7,604 nt of DNA from Candidatus Omnitrophota bacterium. GTDB lineage: Bacteria; Omnitrophota; Gorgyraeia; Gygaellales; Profunditerraquicolaceae. Positions 1 to 7,075 of the stretch are shown here, in pieces. Both the position numbers and the translations under genes were made by a program. Below the pieces are notes generated by a model. The model did no database searches. It saw only the letters and a list, made by a program, of their open reading frames with translations, and had not been told where the DNA came from. Position 1 is the first letter of the stretch. Each line of letters begins with the position of its first letter. The stretch is from contig JAHIZC010000023.1 of NCBI GenBank assembly GCA_018814745.1, forward strand, positions 1-7,604, written 5' to 3'.

Positions 1-9
1 AACCAAATT

Positions 10-15
10 TATAAT
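10..15 (+). promoter_or_regulatory. possible -10 element upstream of serA
   Basis: A perfect TATAAT lies 21 nt before the serA start codon. If it is a sigma-70 -10 box, transcription would begin near position 22 with a very short leader that still contains the ribosome binding site. The matching -35 box would fall outside the window, so this cannot be confirmed here. Confidence 0.35.
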
Positions 16-26
16 CTTTAAAAATA

Positions 27-31
27 AGGAG
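27..31 (+). promoter_or_regulatory. ribosome binding site of serA
   Basis: AGGAG lies 5 nt before the ATG at 37, which is good Shine-Dalgarno spacing. It supports that ATG as the serA start, and the protein beginning there has the expected N-terminal beta strand (IKILVSD) of the family. Confidence 0.8.
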
Positions 32-36
32 TAACG

Positions 37-1623
37 ATGATAAAAATATTAGTTAGCGATCCTTTATCTGAGAAAGGACTTAAGATCCTTAATCAGGTTA
101 AGAGGTTCAAGGTTGATGTTAAAACCGGAATGAAGCCAGAAGAATTAAAAGGCATAATCAAAGATTATGATGCGTTGATCGTAAGGAGTGCAACCAAGGT
201 AACCAAGGATGTAATTGAGGCAGCTAAGAATTTAAAAGTAATCGGCCGGGCAGGAGTAGGTTTAGATAATGTTGATTTAGAGGCAGCCACGCAAAAAGGA
301 ATAATTGTGATGAATACTCCGGCAGGAAACACGATTTCTACTGCTGAGCATACGATGAGCATGATCTTAGCACTTTCGCGCAATATCCCTCAGGCTGCTG
401 CCTCCCTGAAATCAGGGGAGTGGAAGCGCTCTAAGTTTATGGGAGCGGAAATTTATAATAAGTCATTAGGTATCGTTGGTCTGGGGAGGATCGGTTCAGA
501 GGTTGCAAAGAGGGCATTATCATTCGGGATGAAGATCTTGGCATATGATCCATTTTTATCAATGGAAGTAGCAAAAAATCTAGGTGTAGAAATAGTAGAG
601 TTAAAAAAATTATTTGAGAAATCCGATTATATCACTGTGCATACGCCTTTGACCGATGAGACAAAACATATGATCTCGGATAAACAATTTAAGATGATGA
701 AGGACGGAGTCAAGATAATCAACTGTGCACGCGGCGGCATTGTCGATGAGGCAGCGTTGGTTAAGGCAGTAAAGGATGGGAAAGTTTCCGGAGCAGCGAT
801 AGATGTCTTTGAAAAAGAACCCCTTGCTCCTGATAGTGAATTGTTAAAATTGGATAATCTGATTACTACGCCTCATCTGGGTGCGTCTACCGAGGAAGCC
901 CAGGAAAACGTAGCGATTGAAGTTGTGCAGGTCGTGCGCGATGCGCTTTTAGGTAAGGGTATACGCAATGCCGCGAATTATCCTTGTTTAGAACCTGAGG
1001 TCTCTACGATCCTAGAGCCTTATATAAACCTGGCTGAAAGACTGGGATTGTTTAGCAGTCGGCTAATTAAAGGCAGGCTCAGCGGGTTAAATATCACCTA
1101 TAGCGGGGATATTATCAAGCATGATTTAACACCTCTGACCTTGGCTTTGGTTAAAGGTATGCTCACACCGATATTACAGGAGACAGTAAATTATATTAAT
1201 GCCGTTAGCTTAGCCAAAGAGAGAGGGATTAAGATTAATGAAAGTAAGTCTTCCCGTGAGGAAGAATTCGTAACTTTGATTCAATTGGAGATAACGACAG
1301 ATCAGGAAACAAGGAAAATCTCAGGTACCCTCTCCTCCAACAAACAGCCGAGGATCGTCAAGGTAGATAAATATTATGTAGAGCTGGCTCCGCTTGGCGA
1401 GATGATCTTCATCCAGAATCGCGATAAGCCTGGGATCATCGGCAATTTAGGTACACTTTTGGGTAAACACAATATTAATATCGCTGCTATGACCTTTGGC
1501 CGCGATAAGCCGGGCGGGACTTCTATCAGTGTTTTAAACATAGATAGCCCTGTATCCCAAGATGTACTGGATAAGATAAAGAAATTGGAGAATATCTTAA
1601 ACGTTACGATAATAAAACTATGA
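37..1623 (+). CDS. serA: D-3-phosphoglycerate dehydrogenase (type 1, with ACT domain)
   Basis: This cytoplasmic enzyme oxidises 3-phosphoglycerate to 3-phosphohydroxypyruvate with NAD+, the first step of serine synthesis. The 528-residue product is full length for the long bacterial form. The substrate-binding domain (about 1-98 and 285-315) flanks a Rossmann NAD domain with GLGRIG at 148-153. The catalytic residues of the D-2-hydroxyacid dehydrogenase family are visible: Arg232 in CARGG, Glu261 in the FEKEP stretch and His280 in TPHLGAS. Residues about 320-450 match the intervening (ASB) domain, and about 455-528 form an ACT domain ([17 protein letters not shown]), the usual site of serine feedback inhibition. 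The substrate loop [11 protein letters not shown] (70-80) is intact. The stop codon overlaps the start of the next gene in an ATGA, so the two are probably co-transcribed and translationally coupled. Identification is secure; serine inhibition is inferred from the ACT domain. Confidence 0.97.
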   Translation: MIKILVSDPLSEKGLKILNQVKRFKVDVKTGMKPEELKGIIKDYDALIVRSATKVTKDVIEAAKNLKVIGRAGVGLDNVDLEAATQKGIIVMNTPAGNTISTAEHTMSMILALSRNIPQAAASLKSGEWKRSKFMGAEIYNKSLGIVGLGRIGSEVAKRALSFGMKILAYDPFLSMEVAKNLGVEIVELKKLFEKSDYITVHTPLTDETKHMISDKQFKMMKDGVKIINCARGGIVDEAALVKAVKDGKVSGAAIDVFEKEPLAPDSELLKLDNLITTPHLGASTEEAQENVAIEVVQVVRDALLGKGIRNAANYPCLEPEVSTILEPYINLAERLGLFSSRLIKGRLSGLNITYSGDIIKHDLTPLTLALVKGMLTPILQETVNYINAVSLAKERGIKINESKSSREEEFVTLIQLEITTDQETRKISGTLSSNKQPRIVKVDKYYVELAPLGEMIFIQNRDKPGIIGNLGTLLGKHNINIAAMTFGRDKPGGTSISVLNIDSPVSQDVLDKIKKLENILNVTIIKL

Positions 1624-3365
1624 TGAAAAAAAATACTATATATTATACGTTATTCGCTATATCCCTTGTGCTATTAACCTTATCAAGCGCAGATGCCGAG
1701 AAAATAACAATTCTCTATAGCGGAGAGACTCACGGGATGATTTATCCCTGTTCCTGCCCGATTGAACCAGACGGAGGTGTTGCAAGAAGGGCTACTCTGA
1801 TAAAGAGCCTGAAGAAAAAATATCCTGAAAGCCTGATTCTTGATTCAGGTAATTTTTTTGCCGGCGGAACCTTTGATGATTATACCCAGAATTCCGAACT
1901 TGACAGCAGGAGGGCTTTAGTAAACCTTAAGGCAATGGAATTAATCGGATATGATGCAGCGGGAGTGAGTGAGGCGGAGTTTAATCTAGGAGAAGAATTC
2001 TTTGAGAGCAGTATCAGTAAAGCAAAGATCAAATTTTTATCCTCTAATTTAAAATCCGATCATGTTTTGCCTTATACCATAATAGAGGCCGCAGGTATTA
2101 CATTCGGTATCATTGGAGTAACTCCCTTCTCCGTGCAGAGTAAATTAACGAAGCTTGAGATTGTTGAGCCGGTTAAATCTGCTTTAGAGGCAGAAGCCAG
2201 GTTAAGAGAAGAGGGCGTAGATTTTATCATAGTTTTAAGTACTCTTCAGTCAAACCTGAACTTAGACCTGATAAAGATGTCTAGAGGCATAGATATTCTT
2301 ATAGAAGGCAATGGGCATGGGCACGCAGGCAAAGAGCCTTATAAAAAAGTCGCAGATACTCTGGTTCTATACCCGAATTGGCAGGGGCGTAAGTTAGGGA
2401 AGGCAGAATTGACAATAAAGGATGGCGAATTAGCAGGTTATGAAATAGAAGAGTTGCGGCTTTCAGATAAAATCAAGGATGACCCGGAGATGCTCTCTAT
2501 CATACCTGATTGTTTTTCAGATAACAACTGTAAGAGAGAAGGTTTCATAGGAATATGTAAAAGTGCCGGTAATTTAGACTCAATTTGTGAATTTGCCAAG
2601 GCAAATAAAGTAAGTCTTTTGGTGGTTACTCCCAAGGAGTGTCCTATTTGTAATACGGAAAATGTGGTTAATTTCTTAAAGAGGAGTTTCCCCGGCTTGG
2701 ATGTTTCATATTTATATTATCCCGGGAAAAAAGCGGAGAGCCTGATTAATAAATTCTCTCTTACCGGTTTACCGGCCTATTTTTTAGGAGAAGAGGTGGA
2801 GAAAGAGGAAATTTTCGAAAATATTAAGAAAGACTTGCGAAAAGTCGATAAATATTATATGCTTGAACCTAGATTTGTCGGCGTGAGTTATTTTCTTAAT
2901 AGAAAAAAGTCAGAAGGAAAATTAGATTTATTTATGAGTTTACATAATAAAAATTCGGCGGGGTTATTAAAGCTAGTTGAAGAATTTACGCCTGAAATTC
3001 ATTTTTTAGCCGGTGAAGAAGATGGTATTTTTCAAGCAGCTAACGGCTCGCTTGAGGTCGAAGACTATTTACGCGCACTCTGCATTCAAAAATATTACCC
3101 GCAGAATTTCTGGAGCTATATTTCCTGCAGGGCAGATAATTTCAATAGCTCTTGGTGGGATGGTTGTGCAACGGAATTTGATTTGGATAAAGTCAAGACT
3201 TGTGCGAGGGGCGACGAAGGAGCAGCACTTTTAAGGCAAAATATCACTCTTAATCAGGAGCTGGAAGTAATGTTCGGCCCTACGTATTTAGTGAATAATT
3301 ACTTGATATTTGGCTCAAAAGGTGTACCTTCAATAGAGGAGTTACGAAAAATAATCAAGGAGTAA
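1620..3365 (+). CDS. secreted fusion: degenerate 5'-nucleotidase-like metallophosphoesterase plus two thioredoxin-like domains
   Basis: The protein has 581 residues and an apparent Sec signal peptide (MKKN basic start, hydrophobic core about 8-22, possible cleavage after Ala26), so it should act outside the cytoplasm. Residues about 28-280 follow the UshA/5'-nucleotidase fold, but the metal motifs are altered: GETHG (35-39) for NDxHG, SGNFF (76-80) for GD, SEAEFNLG (117-124) for GNHEFDYG, LST for LSH, and NGHGH (231-235) for the GHxH end. C44 and C46 (PCSCP) precede a conserved-looking GGVARRA. A linker carries Cys298, 304, 313 and 323. A thioredoxin-like domain (about 329-410) has CPIC at 341-344 and a cis-Pro candidate at 385. 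A second, DsbA/GILT-like domain (about 433-581) has GPTY (cis-Pro 554) and four cysteines but no CxxC. There are twelve cysteines in all. The gene overlaps serA by 4 nt; no Shine-Dalgarno site is visible, so coupled translation is likely. Met2 (1623) could be the true start. The function is unknown; an exported redox protein is inferred. Confidence 0.75.
   Translation: MMKKNTIYYTLFAISLVLLTLSSADAEKITILYSGETHGMIYPCSCPIEPDGGVARRATLIKSLKKKYPESLILDSGNFFAGGTFDDYTQNSELDSRRALVNLKAMELIGYDAAGVSEAEFNLGEEFFESSISKAKIKFLSSNLKSDHVLPYTIIEAAGITFGIIGVTPFSVQSKLTKLEIVEPVKSALEAEARLREEGVDFIIVLSTLQSNLNLDLIKMSRGIDILIEGNGHGHAGKEPYKKVADTLVLYPNWQGRKLGKAELTIKDGELAGYEIEELRLSDKIKDDPEMLSIIPDCFSDNNCKREGFIGICKSAGNLDSICEFAKANKVSLLVVTPKECPICNTENVVNFLKRSFPGLDVSYLYYPGKKAESLINKFSLTGLPAYFLGEEVEKEEIFENIKKDLRKVDKYYMLEPRFVGVSYFLNRKKSEGKLDLFMSLHNKNSAGLLKLVEEFTPEIHFLAGEEDGIFQAANGSLEVEDYLRALCIQKYYPQNFWSYISCRADNFNSSWWDGCATEFDLDKVKTCARGDEGAALLRQNITLNQELEVMFGPTYLVNNYLIFGSKGVPSIEELRKIIKE
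3357..3362 (+). promoter_or_regulatory. ribosome binding site of the homocitrate synthase-like gene
   Basis: AAGGAG ends 7 nt before the ATG at 3370 and lies inside the last codons of the upstream gene, just before its TAA. This fixes the start codon and supports one transcript across both genes. Confidence 0.75.
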
Positions 3366-3369
3366 AAAT

Positions 3370-4608
3370 ATGAAAGCAAAACCAAAGATTCGTATAATTG
3401 ACGTGACTAACCGCGATGGGGTGCAGACTTCGCGTATCTGCCTTTCCAAGCTAGAAAAGACAATGATTAATATGTACTTGAATGATATGGGTATATTCCA
3501 GTCGGAATTCGGTTTTCCGGTTACGCGCCATGAGACAAGTTATCTTAATGCTAATCTAGAATTGGCGAAGAAGGGCGTGATCGCTGATTTGAGACTAGGG
3601 GGATGGGTAAGGGCTACTAAAGGAGACGTGAAGGCCGCTTTTAAATTAGCCCCGGGATTAAAACACCTGAATTTATCTATCTCGACCTCTGATCAGATGA
3701 TCGTAAATAAATTTAAAGGTAAACTTGACCATAAGTCAGTAATAAAAGAGATGACCCAAGCTGTCGGGGATGCGTTTAAGTCAGGGGCAAAGTCTATCGG
3801 AGTAAATGCCGAGGATGCCTCGCGCACCAGGATGGATTATTTGATTGAGTTTACCCAGGCAGCGAAAAAGGCAGGTGCGCATAGACTGAGGTATTGCGAT
3901 ACTTTAGGCTATGATACACCTTTTACTATTTATGAAAGAGTGAGACAGTTGCTCAAGGCGGTTAAGATCCCGATAGAGATCCACTGTCATAATGATTTAG
4001 GTTTAGTAGTAGCTAATTCTCTAGCCGGTGCCAAGGCTGCCTGCGATGCAGGGTGCGATACCTATATTAATACCTGTATAAACGGTATGGGTGAGAGGGC
4101 AGGCAACGCGGATTTAGTTTCAGTGATCTTAGCGATTAAATATGGGAGCGGTATGCGTAATTATTCGCTCGATGAGCGGATAAATTTACGCAAGTCCTGG
4201 AGGATCTGTAAGTATGCCTCCTATGCTTTTGGTGTGCCAATTCCGATCAATCAACCGGGAATCGGAGCAAATGCCTTTGCGCATGAGTCGGGAATACACG
4301 CCGACGGCGCTTTGAAAGACAGGAGAAACTATGAGCTTTATGATTATGAGGAGTTAGGCAGAGGGGAGCTGGAGGTGATCGATACCGGCCGCAAAATCAC
4401 CGCCGGGGAGTATTCCGGGATAAAAGGCTTTCGGAATGTTTATGAAAAATTAGAGATCCGTTTTCATGATGACCTTGAGGCTGCTAGGATCTTAGAGTTA
4501 GTCAGATATGGCAACGTCCATAATCAGAAGCCGCTAGTAGATGATGAGTTAAAATTTATTGCCAAGTATCCGGATTTTGCCGAGAAGATATTCTCGATGA
4601 CACCGTAG
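3370..4608 (+). CDS. homocitrate synthase-like / Re-citrate synthase-like acyltransferase
   Basis: This member of the HMGL-like (DRE-TIM metallolyase) family would condense acetyl-CoA with a 2-oxoacid. The TIM barrel shows the metal and catalytic set: RDGVQ at 15-19 (Arg15, metal ligand Asp16), EFGFP at 46-50, metal ligands His205 and His207 in HCHNDLG, and GMGERAGNAD at 239-248 with Asn246. HESGIH at 305-310 is the form I associate with NifV and homocitrate synthases. At 412 residues it lacks the full C-terminal leucine-sensing domain of LeuA, so 2-isopropylmalate synthase is less likely. No nif, lysine or leucine genes are nearby to indicate the 2-oxoacid. Candidates are 2-oxoglutarate (homocitrate) and oxaloacetate (Re-type citrate synthase, known to belong to this family). 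It starts 4 nt after the upstream gene and probably shares its transcript. The family is certain; the substrate is open. Confidence 0.85.
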   Translation: MKAKPKIRIIDVTNRDGVQTSRICLSKLEKTMINMYLNDMGIFQSEFGFPVTRHETSYLNANLELAKKGVIADLRLGGWVRATKGDVKAAFKLAPGLKHLNLSISTSDQMIVNKFKGKLDHKSVIKEMTQAVGDAFKSGAKSIGVNAEDASRTRMDYLIEFTQAAKKAGAHRLRYCDTLGYDTPFTIYERVRQLLKAVKIPIEIHCHNDLGLVVANSLAGAKAACDAGCDTYINTCINGMGERAGNADLVSVILAIKYGSGMRNYSLDERINLRKSWRICKYASYAFGVPIPINQPGIGANAFAHESGIHADGALKDRRNYELYDYEELGRGELEVIDTGRKITAGEYSGIKGFRNVYEKLEIRFHDDLEAARILELVRYGNVHNQKPLVDDELKFIAKYPDFAEKIFSMTP

Positions 4609-4665
4609 TTAGGTGCTAGGTGTTAGGTTTTAGGTGTTAGCACAAACCTAGAACCTAGAACCTAA
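4609..4665 (+). repeat. heptamer-based imperfect inverted repeat between the synthase gene and purA
   Basis: Directly after the TAG stop, heptamers of the type TTAGGTG/CTAGGTG/TTAGGTT/TTAGGTG run from 4609 to 4636. After TTAGCAC they are mirrored by AACCTAG, AACCTAG and AACCTAA, ending at 4665. Positions 4609-4630 can pair with 4644-4665: 19 of 22 positions are Watson-Crick pairs, with one G-T wobble and two G-A mismatches. The loop is 13 nt (4631-4643) and can close further as GTG-TTAG-CAC. No T-run follows the right arm, so it is not a standard terminator. It could be a small dispersed repeat, an mRNA-stabilising hairpin or a processing site. The structure is plain in the sequence; the role is not known. 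Confidence 0.85.
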
Positions 4666-4673
4666 TTGTAATA

Positions 4674-5942
4674 ATGAATGTCATAATAGTAGGCACACAA
4701 TGGGGAGATGAAGGTAAGGGGAAGATAATCGATATTCTTTCTCAGAAGGTGGATTATATTGTTCGCTACCAGGGAGGAAGCAATGCCGGCCATACCGTTG
4801 TAACCGGGAATAAGGAATATATATTCCATCTGATTCCCTCGGGGATTCTACATAAAGGAAAGATCTGTTGTATTGGTAACGGCGTTGTGGTTGATCCCGC
4901 TGTGCTTTTATGTGAGGTAGAAGAGTTATCATCTAAAGGGATTAATATCGGTAAGCGCTTAAGAATTTCTTCGCTTGCCCATGTGATATTACCGTATCAT
5001 AAGATCCTTGATAAGCTGCGTGAGAAAAAAAGAACCAATAAAATAGGGACTACCGGCCGGGGTATCGGCCCCTGTTATGCAGATAAGATCATCCGTTGCG
5101 GCATCAGGATGGTTGATCTTTTAAACCCTTCTATATTTCGTGATAAATTAAAGGATAACCTGAGGGAGAAGAATGAAATATTCAAAAAAGTTTATAATCA
5201 CCCCGGGTATGATTTTAAGAGCATTTATAAAGAATACCTGAATTATGGAAGATTATTTTCAAAATATATCTGTAATACATCTATTTTGTTAAATCAGGCG
5301 ATTAAGCATAAGAAAGATATTCTTCTTGAAGGAGCGCAGGGGACCTTTCTTGACATTGATTTCGGGACCTATCCTTTTGTCACTTCTTCTTCGGCTTTTA
5401 GCGGTGGTGCCTGTATCGGAAGCGGTATTCCTCCTACTAAAATAAATAAAGTTATCGGAGTGGCTAAGGCTTATACCACTAGGGTAGGCGAAGGGCCTTT
5501 TCCTACAGAGTTTTCTTCAGCTTTTGGTAAATTTATGCGTAATAAAGGTAATGAATTCGGAGCTACTACCGGGAGGCCGCGCAGGTGCGGATGGCTTGAC
5601 TGTGTGATGGTAAAAGAGGCTGTGATTTTAAACGGTATCTCGGAACTTGCGATAATGAAAATGGACATTTTAGAAGGGTTAAAGACTATCAAGTTCTGCA
5701 GCGCTTATAAATACAAAGGAAAAGTATTTAAAGAATTTCCTCATGACCTTGAGGTATTGGAAGGGGTAAAGCCTGTATATAAAGAAGTTTCCGGCTGGAA
5801 TAAAACTATAGGAAACTCAAAGCGTTACAGAAATTTACACCCTAATGCAAAGGCCTATCTGAATAGGCTGGAGGATATACTTTGTTCTAAAATCACCATG
5901 GTATCAGTTGGATCTGCCCGGGAAGAGACTATTTTAAGATAA
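4674..5942 (+). CDS. purA: adenylosuccinate synthetase
   Basis: This cytoplasmic enzyme joins IMP and aspartate using GTP to give adenylosuccinate, the first committed step from IMP to AMP. The 422 residues match the usual bacterial length. The GTP loop GDEGKGK is at 11-17 with the catalytic Asp12, and the partner His40 lies in NAGHT. Other family blocks are TTGRGIGP (126-133), EGAQGTFLDIDFGTYPFVTS (219-238), TTRVGEGPFPTE (268-279) and GATTGRPRRCGWLD (296-309). The guanine-recognition region MKMDILEG (328-335) and the terminal SVGSAREETI (411-420) are also present. No motif is missing. The ATG at 4674 gives the canonical N-terminus (VIIVGTQWGDEG), so the start is firm even though no Shine-Dalgarno site is visible; a heptamer hairpin occupies the upstream gap. 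No promoter or downstream terminator was seen, so it may be read through from the genes before it. Confidence 0.97.
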   Translation: MNVIIVGTQWGDEGKGKIIDILSQKVDYIVRYQGGSNAGHTVVTGNKEYIFHLIPSGILHKGKICCIGNGVVVDPAVLLCEVEELSSKGINIGKRLRISSLAHVILPYHKILDKLREKKRTNKIGTTGRGIGPCYADKIIRCGIRMVDLLNPSIFRDKLKDNLREKNEIFKKVYNHPGYDFKSIYKEYLNYGRLFSKYICNTSILLNQAIKHKKDILLEGAQGTFLDIDFGTYPFVTSSSAFSGGACIGSGIPPTKINKVIGVAKAYTTRVGEGPFPTEFSSAFGKFMRNKGNEFGATTGRPRRCGWLDCVMVKEAVILNGISELAIMKMDILEGLKTIKFCSAYKYKGKVFKEFPHDLEVLEGVKPVYKEVSGWNKTIGNSKRYRNLHPNAKAYLNRLEDILCSKITMVSVGSAREETILR

Positions 5943-5962
5943 AGATTTGGCTATAAAACAAC

Positions 5963-5991
5963 TTGACTAAATTCCCGGTTTATGTTATATT
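5963..5991 (+). promoter_or_regulatory. sigma-70-type promoter for the OmpA-like lipoprotein operon
   Basis: TTGACT (5963-5968) and TATATT (5986-5991) each match the consensus at five of six positions and are separated by exactly 17 bp. Transcription would start near 5998, giving a leader of roughly 38 nt before the ATG at 6036. This is the best promoter in the window and marks a new transcription unit after purA. Confidence 0.75.
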
Positions 5992-6020
5992 TATACACCC
6001 ACCAAAAGAAAATCCTAAAA

Positions 6021-6028
6021 GAGGAGGT
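6021..6028 (+). promoter_or_regulatory. strong ribosome binding site of the OmpA-like gene
   Basis: GAGGAGGT is a near-perfect anti-16S match, 7 nt before the ATG at 6036. It fixes the start and, with the strong promoter, suggests high expression, as expected for a structural envelope lipoprotein. Confidence 0.85.
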
Positions 6029-6035
6029 ATAATTT

Positions 6036-6659
6036 ATGAGAAGTAGAGTGATTAAGGTTGTTTTAGTAGTATTATTTGGTTTTTCCGCTGCGGGATGCAC
6101 CTTTATATTCCAAAAGGGCAAGCGTTCCGACGCAATGAAGATCAAGGAGCTATCACAGCAGTTATCAGAATTAGAGCGCACCAAGAGACAACTTCAGCTT
6201 TCTCTGGCAGATGAAATAGAGAATAAGCAAGTAAGCCTGGATATGATGGAGAAGGGCTTGGTGGTTACTGTGGTTGGCGACTTACTCTTTGATTCCGGTA
6301 AAGCAAAGATAAGGAGTGAAGGATATTCGATCCTAGGCAAGGTCGCAGATGTTTTAAAAGAAGAGGTACCGAATAACCGGGTAGGCATAGAAGGCCACAC
6401 TGATAATCAACCGATTCAACATTCCCCCTGGAAGACTAACTGGAGATTGTCTACTGAGCGCGCCTTAAGCGTCTTAGACCATATGGTAAAGCAGGAAGGA
6501 ATTTTACCGGCCAGGCTTTCAGCAATCGGTTACGGAGAATACCAGCCAGTTTCTTATAATGATACAAAGGAAGGACGGCAGATCAACCGAAGGGTTGAGA
6601 TCGTAATTCTGCCTGAACTTACAAAATCCAGCACCTTAGGCGAAGAGGTGATTAAGTAA
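6036..6659 (+). CDS. OmpA/MotB-family peptidoglycan-binding lipoprotein
   Basis: The 207-residue product has a lipoprotein signal: a basic start, a hydrophobic core (about 5-16) and the lipobox AAGC with the lipidated Cys21. Thr at the next position gives no sign of inner-membrane retention under the E. coli rule. Residues about 32-66 look like a short coiled coil. An OmpA C-terminal domain follows (about 75-192): LLFDSGKAKI, then GHTDNQPI with Asp123, RLSTERAL with Arg142, and GYGEYQPV and NRRVEIVI near the end. Asp123 and Arg142 correspond to the residue pair that holds diaminopimelate of peptidoglycan in OmpA domains. The HTDNQPI form is closer to MotB-like members than to classical Pal. 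It probably tethers the outer membrane to the wall. It heads a two-gene operon with the coiled-coil lipoprotein at 6663. The exact subfamily is uncertain. Confidence 0.88.
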   Translation: MRSRVIKVVLVVLFGFSAAGCTFIFQKGKRSDAMKIKELSQQLSELERTKRQLQLSLADEIENKQVSLDMMEKGLVVTVVGDLLFDSGKAKIRSEGYSILGKVADVLKEEVPNNRVGIEGHTDNQPIQHSPWKTNWRLSTERALSVLDHMVKQEGILPARLSAIGYGEYQPVSYNDTKEGRQINRRVEIVILPELTKSSTLGEEVIK

Positions 6660-6662
6660 GAG

Positions 6663-7034
6663 ATGGAAGAAAGCCTGAAGAATAGAATGATTTTAATTCT
6701 AGTGATATTGTCTAGCATACTTTCTATCGGCATGATCAGCTCCTGTAATAATGCTTATCGTCAAAGAGCCGCCCGCGAAAAAGAGATGGCTGTGCGTATA
6801 GATTTGGAAGAGAAGATGAATAAGTTTTTACAGGAAACAAACATGCTCAATGTTAATCTGAAGAGGCTAGAGAAGGAACTAGAAGTTGAGCAGCTCGCCC
6901 GTAAGCAAGCAGAGGCTACTCTTTCAAAATCGCAGGGCGTAAATACGATCCTTCAGGATGAGATCAAAAAGGAAATTAAATTAAAAGAAACCCTGGAAGA
7001 AGATCTCAAAGACGCACTAGTAACCGAGAGATAA
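6663..7034 (+). CDS. small coiled-coil lipoprotein of unknown function
   Basis: I do not recognise this 123-residue protein. It begins with a short polar segment, then a hydrophobic stretch (9-25) ending in a lipobox-like ISSC with candidate lipidated Cys28. The rest (about 35-120) is rich in Glu, Lys, Leu and Gln with heptad-like spacing, as in LEEKMNKFLQ and LKRLEKELEVEQ, and is almost certainly one long helical coiled coil with no globular domain. It starts 3 nt after the OmpA-like gene. GAGGTG at 6645-6650, inside that gene, is the likely ribosome binding site at a rather long 12-nt spacing; Met9 (6687) is an alternative start. Shared transcription suggests the two lipoproteins work together in the envelope. 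A cleaved lipoprotein is likeliest; an uncleaved membrane anchor is possible. Confidence 0.7.
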   Translation: MEESLKNRMILILVILSSILSIGMISSCNNAYRQRAAREKEMAVRIDLEEKMNKFLQETNMLNVNLKRLEKELEVEQLARKQAEATLSKSQGVNTILQDEIKKEIKLKETLEEDLKDALVTER

Positions 7035-7051
7035 GATGATATAAAGGGGAG

Positions 7052-7072
7052 GTAAAACTACTTAAGTTTTAC
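7052..7072 (+). other. perfect 8-bp inverted repeat upstream of the terminator
   Basis: GTAAAACT (7052-7059) and AGTTTTAC (7065-7072) pair perfectly around the 5-nt loop ACTTA. No T-run follows, so it is not a terminator by itself. It sits just after a purine-rich AAAGGGGAGG and 3 nt before the terminator stem. It may protect the 3' end of the lipoprotein mRNA or form part of a leader for uppS. Confidence 0.6.
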
Positions 7073-7075
7073 TTG

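Noticed and set aside
2640..2651. CPIC motif considered as a haem c attachment site.
   Set aside because: The residue after the second cysteine is Asn, not His, so it is not CxxCH; the surrounding sequence fits a thioredoxin-like dithiol.
3013..3234. A 73-codon + strand frame inside the fusion-protein gene.
   Set aside because: It is an alternative frame of a gene with clear domain structure, and has no ribosome binding site or recognisable features of its own.
4581..4596. Perfect inverted repeat CGAGAA-GATA-TTCTCG near the end of the synthase gene.
   Set aside because: It lies inside coding sequence, has a short stem and no T-run, and is readily explained by chance.
3370..4608. Assignment as leuA (2-isopropylmalate synthase).
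   Set aside because: The protein is too short for the full regulatory domain, has the HESGIH form rather than the usual LeuA variant, and has no leuB, leuC or leuD nearby.
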